64,000 nucleotides of DNA, taken from assembly GCA_017305715.1 (NCBI GenBank), contig JAFKKG010000008.1, positions 310,001 to 374,000 on the forward strand, in the 5' to 3' direction. Positions 53,368 through 62,776 of the stretch are shown piece by piece (position 1 is the stretch's first letter; each line of letters opens with the position of its first letter). The notes under the pieces are model-generated. The model saw nothing but the letters and a program-made list of their open reading frames with translations, made no database searches and was not told the DNA's origin. Origin of the DNA: Hyphomicrobiales bacterium. Its GTDB lineage: Bacteria > Pseudomonadota > Alphaproteobacteria > Rhizobiales > Xanthobacteraceae. A program made the position numbers and the translations under genes.

Positions 53368-54915
53368 ATGACAAGCCACATAACCATCAGCGCGGCGCAC
53401 TGGGTCTATCTCGCCGGGGTCGCCATCATCGTCGTGACCATGATCCTGCGCGCCAATGTCGTGGTGCCGTCCGTGGTCGCGACCCTCCTGGTGACGCTGG
53501 CCTGGACGCACAACCCGGTGACGGCAGTCGGCAGCGTTTTCAATGCGAGCTTCACCGCGGCCAAGGAGCTCTTCAACATCTTCCTCGTGATCGCGATGAT
53601 GACGGCGCTGTTGAACGCCCTGAAGGTGCTGCGTTCCGACATCCGGATGGTCGAGCCGTTTCGCGCGGTCATGAAAAACGGACACGCCGCCTACTTCGTG
53701 CTGGCGGCGATCACCTACGTGATCTCCCTGTTCTTCTGGCCGACGCCCGCGGTGCCGCTGGTCTCCGCCGTGCTGTTGCCGGCCGCGATTGCCGCCGGGC
53801 TGCCGCCGATCGCCGGCGCGATGGCGATCGCCATCGCCGGTCAGGGCATGGCGCTGTCGTCCGACTACGTGATCGGCGTCGCGCCCGGCATCAGCGCCAA
53901 GGCCGCCGGCGCTGCGGTCAATATTGCCGTGCTGGCCGACCGGGCGCTGGTATTGTCGCTCATCACCGGCTCCATCGCGCTGCTGCTGGCTTACATCTCG
54001 ATCCGCAAGTCGGTCTTGCCTCCCAGCAACTCCCTGCTCGAGCGCTGGCAGGCGCAGTCCAGCAATGGCGAGCTTGCCCGGATCGAAGCGGAGGGGACCT
54101 TCGACAAGGCCGAGATCGCGCGCGGCACCGGATATGAGAGCCGGGAACCGCTGGTCAGCGATGCACAGGTCTGCAAGGAACTGTCGATGGCCGCCCGCAA
54201 ATCGGTCGGATGGTCGAAGTTCTTCGCCATCGCAACGCCGCTGGCCTTCTTGTGCGTCATCGCGCTGATGATGATGTCCAAACTGGGCTACGGCCACGAT
54301 TTGAAAGGTGGCGAAGCCGCGGCGCTGGTCGGCGGTGTTGCCGCGCTGCTGATGGTGTGCGCGGCGTTTGCCACCGAAGGGCTGCGCAAGGCACTGGATT
54401 CGAGCGCCGGCCACATCACCGAAGGTTTCGTTTTTGCCTTCCGCGCCATGGGATCGGTGCTGCCGATCGCCGGCTTCTTCTTCCTCGGCGCCGGAGGCGA
54501 TCTGGCGGCCTCGATCCTCAACGTCCCGGTCGCGCAAGCGCCGAGCCTGCTGTTCGAGCTGATCCAGAGCGCGCAAGGCTGGATCCCCAACAACCACGTC
54601 ATGGTGGCGTTCGGCGTCCTGGTGGTCGGAATGATCACCGGGATCGACGGCTCCGGCTTTGCCGGTCTGCCGCTGACGGGGTCGCTGTCCGGTGCGCTGG
54701 CGCCGGGCGCCGGGCTCGATCCGGCGACACTGGCCGCGGTCGGTCAGATGGGCGCGGTATGGACCGGTGGCGGCACCCTGATCGCGTGGTCGTCGCTGAT
54801 CGCTGTTGCCGGATTTGCGCGGGTGCCGGTGTTCCAGATCGTGAATTCGGTGCTGGTTCCGGTGCTGGTCGGACTTGGCGTATCGACGTTGTGCGCGGTG
54901 ATGTTGTGGAGCTAG
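53368..54915 (+). CDS. Ion-transporter-superfamily permease
   Basis: 515 residues with about 12 hydrophobic segments. The repeat-like GQGMALSSDYVIGVAPGISAKA near 152-173 and a later TGIDGSGFAGLPLTGSLSG recall the gluconate/C4-dicarboxylate IT superfamily. A cytoplasmic loop (about 215-285) is charged. The substrate is not evident; a carboxylate is likely from the fold. GGGGGGAG lies just upstream of the ATG. It heads the plus-strand arm of the diiron cluster. Confidence 0.75.
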   Translation: MTSHITISAAHWVYLAGVAIIVVTMILRANVVVPSVVATLLVTLAWTHNPVTAVGSVFNASFTAAKELFNIFLVIAMMTALLNALKVLRSDIRMVEPFRAVMKNGHAAYFVLAAITYVISLFFWPTPAVPLVSAVLLPAAIAAGLPPIAGAMAIAIAGQGMALSSDYVIGVAPGISAKAAGAAVNIAVLADRALVLSLITGSIALLLAYISIRKSVLPPSNSLLERWQAQSSNGELARIEAEGTFDKAEIARGTGYESREPLVSDAQVCKELSMAARKSVGWSKFFAIATPLAFLCVIALMMMSKLGYGHDLKGGEAAALVGGVAALLMVCAAFATEGLRKALDSSAGHITEGFVFAFRAMGSVLPIAGFFFLGAGGDLAASILNVPVAQAPSLLFELIQSAQGWIPNNHVMVAFGVLVVGMITGIDGSGFAGLPLTGSLSGALAPGAGLDPATLAAVGQMGAVWTGGGTLIAWSSLIAVAGFARVPVFQIVNSVLVPVLVGLGVSTLCAVMLWS

Positions 54916-54933
54916 CGAAAGGCAAACCAGGTC

Positions 54934-56430
54934 ATGAATGACGCCGCTTTATCTGTGGAGCGCGCCGCGCCGGCGTGCGACGGAATCGAGAAATTCCGTA
55001 ACTATATCGATGGCGAATGGCAGGCCGGCCGGACGGGCGCGTATTTCGACGACGTTAACCCCGCCGATACGTCCGACATCGTCGGCCGCTTTCCGGCTTC
55101 CGCTGCGTCCGACGCCGAAGCTGCCGTAAGTGCGGCTTGCGCAGCCTTTGCGAGCTGGAGAAAAACCCCGGTTACCGCGCGCGCGAAAATACTCAACGGC
55201 GCCGCCTCCTATCTGGAGACACATGCCGATCGCTTCGCGGAAGAATTGACGCGGGAGCAAGGCAAGGCGCGGAACCTGAGCAAGGACGAGATCCTGCGCT
55301 CGGCGCAAACGCTGCGTTTTTATGCCGTCGAAGGCCAATCGTTCGCGGGCGAGACCTACCCCAACGACGACGCCGGCATGGTCGTCTATTCCCAGCGCGA
55401 GCCGCTCGGCGTGGTATCGGTCATCACCCCCTGGAATTTTCCGGTATCGATTCCGGCGCGGAAAATTGCCCCGGCCCTGATCGCCGGCAACACCGTCGTA
55501 TTCAAGCCGTCCTCCGATGCGCCGCTCAGCGGCTATCGTCTCACGGAGGCCTTCGTCGCCGCAGGAATTCCAAAGGGTGTACTCAATTTCATCACCGGGG
55601 GCGCCGGCGATGTCGGTCCGGCGATTTGCGTGCCGCCGGTGGTGCGCGCCATTTCCTTTACCGGATCCACCTCTGCCGGCGAGCAGATCCACCGCTCCGT
55701 CGCCTTCACCACGCGTACCCAGATGGAACTCGGCGGCAAGAACCCGCTGATCGTGATGGAGGATGCGGATATCGACAAAGCCGTGGATCTGACCATCAGG
55801 GGCGGCCTGTCGTTGAGTGGACAAGCCTGCACCGGGACCAGCCGCGTGCTGGTGATGCAACAGATCAAGACGGCGTTCACCGAGAAGCTCGTATCGCGGG
55901 TGAAGGCGCTGAAGGTCGGCAGCGGCCTGGTCGCGGGCAACGACATCGGCCCGCTGGCGACCGCGCGGCAACTGGAAACCGTGCTGCGCTACATCGAGAT
56001 CGGCAAGCGGGAGGCCACGCTGCTATGCGGCGGCGAACGCCTGAGCGGCGCGACGTATGACCACGGCTATTACGTGTCGCCCGCGATCTTCACCGACGTC
56101 ACGCAGGACATGCGGATCGCGCGCGAGGAGATATTCGGGCCCGTGATCGCCATCATCGAGGTAACGAGCTATGCGGACGCGCTCGCAAAGGCCAATGACA
56201 CCGAATACGGCCTGGCAGCCGCGATTGCCACCAGCAATCCACGCTACATTCATGACTTCGCCAACGACATCGAAGCGGGGACCGTCAAGATCAATCGCAC
56301 GACGACCGGCAATCTGATCAATGCACCGTTTGGCGGATTGAAGCGGTCCAGCACGTCGACGTTTCGCGAGTCGGGTCGCGCGGGACTGGAGTTCTATACA
56401 CAGATCAAGACCGTCTATCGCGGCTGTTGA
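54934..56430 (+). CDS. NAD(P)-dependent aldehyde dehydrogenase
   Basis: 498 residues. Asn168 (PWNFP), Glu265 (ELGGKN) and the nucleophile Cys299 (GQACTG) are all present. The sequence reads closest to alpha-ketoglutarate/succinate semialdehyde dehydrogenases (SLSGQACTGTSR, PFGGLKRSS). It begins 18 bp after the permease stop. It probably oxidises the aldehyde formed by the diiron enzyme on the opposite arm. Confidence 0.9.
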   Translation: MNDAALSVERAAPACDGIEKFRNYIDGEWQAGRTGAYFDDVNPADTSDIVGRFPASAASDAEAAVSAACAAFASWRKTPVTARAKILNGAASYLETHADRFAEELTREQGKARNLSKDEILRSAQTLRFYAVEGQSFAGETYPNDDAGMVVYSQREPLGVVSVITPWNFPVSIPARKIAPALIAGNTVVFKPSSDAPLSGYRLTEAFVAAGIPKGVLNFITGGAGDVGPAICVPPVVRAISFTGSTSAGEQIHRSVAFTTRTQMELGGKNPLIVMEDADIDKAVDLTIRGGLSLSGQACTGTSRVLVMQQIKTAFTEKLVSRVKALKVGSGLVAGNDIGPLATARQLETVLRYIEIGKREATLLCGGERLSGATYDHGYYVSPAIFTDVTQDMRIAREEIFGPVIAIIEVTSYADALAKANDTEYGLAAAIATSNPRYIHDFANDIEAGTVKINRTTTGNLINAPFGGLKRSSTSTFRESGRAGLEFYTQIKTVYRGC

Positions 56431-56475
56431 TCGAATTTCGACACAACGCTTCCATCGGAACGCCGGGACAACCAA

Positions 56476-56955
56476 ATGAGAAATGCATTCAAACTTGAAC
56501 TTGCCGAGGCGCGTCACATGATCGCCGCGGCGATCCGCAAATCCAGCGAGATCGGCGTGCTGGAGACGGTCTGCATCGCTGATGAAGGCGGCTATCCGCT
56601 GGCATTGGAACGGATGGACCGCGCCAGGGTGACCGGACCGCAGATCGCCTGGAATAAGGCCTTCACGGCGGCCGGCCACAAACGTTCGACCCACCTGTTC
56701 AATCAGGCGCCGAACGGGCCCGCGCTTCCCGGTAACGAGGCGTTCGGCATCCAGTGGAGTTTCGAGGGCAAGTTCGCCGTGTTCGTCGGCGGCTTTCCGA
56801 TCGTGGTCGATGACGAGGTCGTCGGTGGCATCGGTCTCAGCGGCGGCAATGGCGAGCAGGATACCGCCTGCGGCCTGGCGGCCCTGCAGGCCCTGCAGGA
56901 GTTGCTCGCCCCGAAGAACCATCGCGTGCTGGTCCAGACCGAAATCAAGATGTGA
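56476..56955 (+). CDS. GlcG/HbpS-family (DUF336) protein
   Basis: 159 residues, full length for the family. RARVTGPQIAWNKAFTAA and the late GGIGLSGGNGEQD are the conserved blocks. Family members bind heme or cobalamin-related ligands or serve as small accessory proteins in catabolic operons; the function is rarely known. It lies 45 bp after the aldehyde dehydrogenase and 9 bp before the reductase. Confidence 0.85.
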   Translation: MRNAFKLELAEARHMIAAAIRKSSEIGVLETVCIADEGGYPLALERMDRARVTGPQIAWNKAFTAAGHKRSTHLFNQAPNGPALPGNEAFGIQWSFEGKFAVFVGGFPIVVDDEVVGGIGLSGGNGEQDTACGLAALQALQELLAPKNHRVLVQTEIKM

Positions 56956-56964
56956 CGGGATCAC

Positions 56965-57978
56965 ATGGTCTATCGGGTATGCGTGGCCGAGACGGAACAG
57001 GTGTTCGAGGCGGCGGCTGACGAAACCATTCTCGCCGCGGCGCTGCGTGCGAACGTCGAACTGCCGCACGATTGCACGCTGGGGGGCTGTGGAACCTGCC
57101 GGATCCGGCTGGTGGAAGGCTCGGTCGCCTACAGCGAGTTCCCGCTGGCGCTGACGCCGGACGAAGCAAGCCAGGGGTACGCCCTCGCCTGCCAGGCGAT
57201 GCCGGCTGGCAATCTCGTTATCAGCCCGGCCCGCGGCTTCACGGAGATGCCACCGGCCGCGCGTCACCACGCCGTGGTCACCGCCGTTCGACCCGTCAGC
57301 GCGCGCGTCACGCATCTTGCGTTGGAGGTTCCGGGGGTCACGCTCCTGAACTACCGACCAGGGCAATATATGAACATCATCCTGCCTGACGGCAGCACGC
57401 GCAGCTTCTCGATGGCGTCGATCCCGCGTGACAATCGGGTCGATTTCCAGATCCGGCAAATCGATGGGGGATGCTTCACCCAGGGCATACTGCAACGCAT
57501 GCAGCAAGGCGACCGGTTGGAGGTCGACCTGCCCCTTGGCGGTTTTCACCTTCATACCGAGGACGATCGGCCGCTGCTGATGGTTGCCACCGGCACGGGG
57601 ATCGCACCGATCAAGGCGATGCTGGAATCGCTGATGGATGATCCGGATTGCCCGCCGGTGAGCCTGTATTGGGGCGGGCGCACGGCTACGGACCTGTTCC
57701 TGCTCGACGAAATCCAAGGATGGGGCGAACGGCTATTTGAGTTCGATTTCGTGCCCGTGCTGTCGCGCGCCGATGCGGCCTGGGACGGACGCCGGGGCCA
57801 CGTCCAGCAAGCGGTTACCCTCGATTTTGACGACCTCTCGGAGCATGCCATCTATTTGTGCGGGTCACCCGCGATGATCTTCGATGCGAAATTGAGTTTC
57901 ATCGACCGGGGCGCCTCCGTGGAGCACATCTACTCCGAAGGTTTTACCCACCAACGCGCGCCCCCCGGACCTGTCTAA
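56965..57978 (+). CDS. Ferredoxin-fused NAD(P)H flavin reductase of the diiron cluster
   Basis: 337 residues. The N-terminal plant-type 2Fe-2S domain has Cys37, Cys42, Cys45 and Cys76 (CTLGGCGTC). An FAD domain with RSFSMASIP and an NAD-binding domain with GTGIAPIKAM follow. It is built like methane monooxygenase component C and phenol hydroxylase reductases, so it should feed electrons from NAD(P)H to ferredoxins or directly to an oxygenase. It closes the plus-strand arm. Confidence 0.92.
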   Translation: MVYRVCVAETEQVFEAAADETILAAALRANVELPHDCTLGGCGTCRIRLVEGSVAYSEFPLALTPDEASQGYALACQAMPAGNLVISPARGFTEMPPAARHHAVVTAVRPVSARVTHLALEVPGVTLLNYRPGQYMNIILPDGSTRSFSMASIPRDNRVDFQIRQIDGGCFTQGILQRMQQGDRLEVDLPLGGFHLHTEDDRPLLMVATGTGIAPIKAMLESLMDDPDCPPVSLYWGGRTATDLFLLDEIQGWGERLFEFDFVPVLSRADAAWDGRRGHVQQAVTLDFDDLSEHAIYLCGSPAMIFDAKLSFIDRGASVEHIYSEGFTHQRAPPGPV

Positions 57979-58096
57979 CGGAGCTGTGAGCGCGGGGTCA
58001 CGCGCATGGGAGCCATCCCAGTCAACCGAGCGGTTGGCAGCGGGCCTCGCCTGTGGTCAAGTGGCGCACCAAATACCAGCCCAGCACCGGAATCCC

Positions 58097-59902
58097 ATGA
58101 GCAACATCAATCCCGATCCGTTCACGACCAGGCCGGAAATCGAAGGCACGTTCGGGGTTGTGACCTCGACCCACTGGATCGCCACCGCGGTCGGGATGGG
58201 CATCCTGGAAAAGGGCGGCAATGCGTTTGATGCCGGCGTCGCCACCGCCTTCACGCTGCAGGTGGTCGAGCCGCATTTGAACGGCCCGGGCGGCGACGTG
58301 CCCATCATCGTGCATGACACCAAACGCGGCCGCACCGAGGTGATCTGCGGCCAGGGCCCGGCGCCCGCCGGTGCCACCATCGCGCATTACAAGAGCGAAG
58401 GGCTGGAAATGGTGCCCGGCACCGGACTGCTCGCGGCCTGCGTGCCCGGCACGTTCGAATCCTGGATGTTGTTATTGCGCGATTACGGCACGATGCGGCT
58501 GCGCGACGTGCTGGAACCCGCGATCGCCTATGCGCGCGACGGCTATCCGCTGGTCGAGCGGGCCGCGGCGACGATCCAGATCGTCGAGAAGCTGTTCCGC
58601 AATCACTGGAAGACGTCGGCCGCGGTCTACCTGCCGAATAATGAAGTGCCAAAACCCGGCACGCTGTTCACCAACAAGCAACTCTCGGAAACCTACGCCC
58701 GTATCCTGAAGGAAGCCGAGAGCGCGGGCGGCGATCGCGTAGCCCAGATCGAAGCCGCGCGAAAAGCCTGGTCGCATGGTTTTGTCGCCGAGGCGATCGA
58801 CAAATTCTGCCGCACCCAGGATGTGATGGACGTCAGCGGCTCGCCGCATCGCGGCGTGCTCCGCGCCGACGACATGGCGCGCTGGCAGCCCACCGTCGAG
58901 GCGCCGCTGACCTATGATTACGGCCGCTACACCGTGTGCAAGCCCGGTGTCTGGAGCCAGGGCCCGGTCATGCTGCAGCAACTCGCGCTGCTGAAAGGTT
59001 TCGAACTCGATGGGCTCGATCCCGCCGGCCCCGAATTCATCCATCTGCAGACCGAATGCGCCAAACTCGCCTTTGCCGATCGTGAGAAATTCTACGGCGA
59101 TCCCAAATTCACCGACATCCCGATCGCGACCTTGCTGTCGGATGCCTACAATGACGAACGCCGCAAGCTGATCTCAAAGGACACGGCCTCGCTTGATTTC
59201 GTGCCCGGCTCGGTCGAAGGTTTTGGCTCGGTCGTCAAACTGCGCCGCGCCGAGGGCCATCGCGAGGCGGTCGGCGCCATGGGCGCAGGCGAGCCGACGG
59301 TCGGCCGCTTCGGCGAAGTGCGCGGCGACACCGTGCATTTCGACATCATCGACCAGGCCGGCAACATGATTTCGGCGACGCCGTCCGGCGGCTGGCTGCA
59401 ATCCTCGCCTGTCATTCCCGAACTCGGCTTCTGCCTTGGCAGCCGCGCCCAGATGTTCTGGCTCGAGGAGGATCATCCCGCGGCCCTGGCGCCGGGCAAG
59501 CGCCCGCGCACCACGCTCTCGCCGACCATGTGCTATCGCGACGGCGAGCCATACATGGCCTGGGGTTCGCCCGGCGGTGACCAGCAGGATCAATGGACCA
59601 CGCAATTCTTCCTCCGCCACGTCCATGCCAAGCTGAACCTGCAGGAAGCGATCGACGCGCCGGCCTGGCACTCCGAACATTTCCCGATCTCGTTCTGGCC
59701 GCGCACCGCGCGCCCCGGGGTGCTCGTGGTCGAAAACCGCGTGCCGAAAGCGACGGTCGACACCTTGAAGAGCCGCGGCCATGTCGTCGAGATCGGCCCC
59801 GACTGGTCGGAGGGCCGCCTCACCGCCGCCTCCAAACTGGGGCGCCGCCGCCGCGCCGCCGCCAACCCGAGGGGCATGCAGGGCTACGCGGCCGGACGGT
59901 AA
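58097..59902 (+). CDS. Gamma-glutamyltransferase-family Ntn hydrolase
   Basis: 601 residues. The autocatalytic nucleophile is Thr412 in GDTVHF, followed by GNMISATPSGGW. N-terminal NAFDAGVATAFTLQVVEPHLNGPGGD is the family block. There is no signal peptide at the chosen ATG (58097), so it is probably cytoplasmic, unlike periplasmic GGT. The upstream in-frame extension is rejected as unconserved. DUF1028 and peptide-transport genes follow, suggesting hydrolysis of gamma-glutamyl or related amides. Confidence 0.88.
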   Translation: MSNINPDPFTTRPEIEGTFGVVTSTHWIATAVGMGILEKGGNAFDAGVATAFTLQVVEPHLNGPGGDVPIIVHDTKRGRTEVICGQGPAPAGATIAHYKSEGLEMVPGTGLLAACVPGTFESWMLLLRDYGTMRLRDVLEPAIAYARDGYPLVERAAATIQIVEKLFRNHWKTSAAVYLPNNEVPKPGTLFTNKQLSETYARILKEAESAGGDRVAQIEAARKAWSHGFVAEAIDKFCRTQDVMDVSGSPHRGVLRADDMARWQPTVEAPLTYDYGRYTVCKPGVWSQGPVMLQQLALLKGFELDGLDPAGPEFIHLQTECAKLAFADREKFYGDPKFTDIPIATLLSDAYNDERRKLISKDTASLDFVPGSVEGFGSVVKLRRAEGHREAVGAMGAGEPTVGRFGEVRGDTVHFDIIDQAGNMISATPSGGWLQSSPVIPELGFCLGSRAQMFWLEEDHPAALAPGKRPRTTLSPTMCYRDGEPYMAWGSPGGDQQDQWTTQFFLRHVHAKLNLQEAIDAPAWHSEHFPISFWPRTARPGVLVVENRVPKATVDTLKSRGHVVEIGPDWSEGRLTAASKLGRRRRAAANPRGMQGYAAGR

Positions 59903-59931
59903 AGGGCTTCAGATGACTTGTAGGGACTAAG

Positions 59932-60662
59932 ATGACTTGGTCGATCATCGCCCGCGATTCCCAGACCGGCCAGTTCGGCATCGCGGTCGCGACCAAGTTC
60001 TTTGCGGTCGGTGCGCGCGTGCCGCATATCGTCGCCGGAATCGGCGGTATCGCGACCCAGGCGCTGGTCAATCCCTATTACGGCATCGACGGCGTCAAGC
60101 TGTTGGGCCAGGGGCTTGCGCCGAACGACATCCTCAAAACCCTGCTCGCCGGCGACGACGGCCGCGAAAGCCGTCAGTTGCACATCATGGATGCCAGGGG
60201 CCGCATCGCGGCGCATACCGGCCGCGACTGCATCGACTGGTGCGGACATATCCAGGGCGACGGCTTTTCGATCGCCGGCAACATGCTGGCCGGTGCCGCC
60301 GTGCTCGATGACACCGCGAAAGCCTACGCTGCCAATGTCGGCCTCCCCCTTTCCCGGCGGCTGATCGCGGCGATGCATGCCGGCGAAGCCGCCGGCGGCG
60401 ACAAGCGCGGCAAGCAATCCGCGGCGCTGCTGATCCATGGCGAGGAGGAATGGTCAGAGCTCAGTTTGCGCGTCGACGACCATGCCGATCCGCTGCGCGA
60501 GCTCGCGCGGCTGGAGGAGGTGAGCCGCGAGCGCTGGGTGCATTTCCGCCAATTCATGCCGACGCGCAAAAATCCCGCCGGGATCACCGATCGCGCGACG
60601 ATTGATGCAGGAATCGAAGCAAGCATCGAGGCCAGCATCCAAGCGGCGGCCGCGGGCAAAAC

Positions 60663-60666
<4 letters not shown>
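59932..60666 (+). CDS. DUF1028 (Ntn-hydrolase-like) protein
   Basis: 244 residues. MTWSIIARDSQTGQFGIAVATKFFAVG (first 27 residues in conserved blocks) and GIATQALVNPYYG are the family hallmarks. DUF1028 proteins have an Ntn-like fold but no settled activity. The gene overlaps the next ATPase by 4 bp. Its pairing with a gamma-glutamyltransferase-like gene and Dpp genes is a recurrent context and implies a peptide or amide substrate. Confidence 0.85.
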
Positions 60667-61648
<982 letters not shown>

Positions 61649-61652
<4 letters not shown>

Positions 61653-62743
61653 CCGCGCTGCTCGAGGTCGAAGGCCTGGTCAAGCATTTCGTCGCGGGAC
61701 GTTCGCTGTTCGGCCGCGCCACCGCCTTCGTCAAAGCCGTCGATGGCGTCAGCTTCACGGTCGAGGCCGGCAGGACGCTGGCGCTGGTCGGCGAGTCCGG
61801 TTGTGGCAAGTCGACGGTGAGCCGGCTGGTGCTGCGGCTGATCGAGCCCGATGCCGGCAGCGTCCGCTTCGAGGGCCGCGATCTCCTGGCGCTGGACGCC
61901 AATGCGCTGCGCCACTTCCGCCGCGACGCGCAGATCATCTTCCAGGACCCCTACGCCTCGCTCAATCCGCGCATGACGGTGAACCAGATCCTGACCGAGC
62001 CGCTGGCGCTGCATGATCTCGTGCCCGCCCCGCGCCGCCGCGAACGGGTCGAGGAATTGCTGCGGCTGGTCGGGCTGGAGCCGCGTTTTGCGCGCCGCTA
62101 TCCGCACGAATTCTCCGGCGGCCAGCGCCAGCGCATCGCGATCGCCCGCGCGCTGGCGGTAGAACCGAAGCTGATCATCTGCGACGAGCCGGTGTCCGCG
62201 CTCGATGTCTCGATCCGCTCGCAAATCCTCAATTTGCTGCGCGACCTGCAAAGCCGGCTTGGGCTCGCCTACATCTTCGTTTCGCATGATCTGGCGGTCG
62301 TCAAGCACATCGCCGACCGGGTCGCCGTGATGAATCTCGGTGTCGTCGTCGAGACCGCGGACGCGCAGGCGCTGTTCGCCGCGCCCCGGCATCCCTATAG
62401 CCGCGCCCTGTTGTCGGCCATTCCGGTGCCGAAGCCGCAGGCCAAACGCAGCCGCATCGTGCTGCAGGGCGAAATGCCGAGCGCGCTCGATCCGCCGTCG
62501 GGCTGCCGCTTCCACACCCGCTGTCCCTACGTGGTGGAACGCTGCCGCAGCGAAGTGCCGCAGCTCGTCGCCGACGACACCGGGCATGCAACGGCCTGTC
62601 ACCGGACGGCGGAACTGCCGCCGCCTGACAGCATCGTGCCCAGCGATGGCGGCTTCACGCCGGTGCTGGAAAAATTGGTCGCCGCTTTTAGCGGCGGTGC
62701 GGAAGCTCCTGATCGTACCGGGGTTAATATAGCCGGGACATAA
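61649..62743 (+). CDS. Second Dpp/Opp-type ABC ATPase (F-like)
   Basis: 364 residues. Walker [10 protein letters not shown], signature FSGGQRQRI, and Walker [13 protein letters not shown] are present. A C-terminal extension of about 25 residues beyond the CxxRC-type segment ([11 protein letters not shown]) makes it slightly longer than its counterpart at 49210. It precedes the binding-protein gene by 33 bp. Confidence 0.92.
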
Positions 62744-62776
62744 CCGGCGGGAGTATCATCGAAGGGGATGGATGCG

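Noticed and set aside
53020..54597. 525-residue minus-strand ORF opposite the permease
   Set aside because: Repetitive His/Asp/Arg content and antisense to a hydrophobic membrane protein gene; it would also cover the regulatory gap.
56023..57717. 564-residue minus-strand ORF
   Set aside because: Antisense to the GlcG/HbpS and reductase genes, without recognisable domains.
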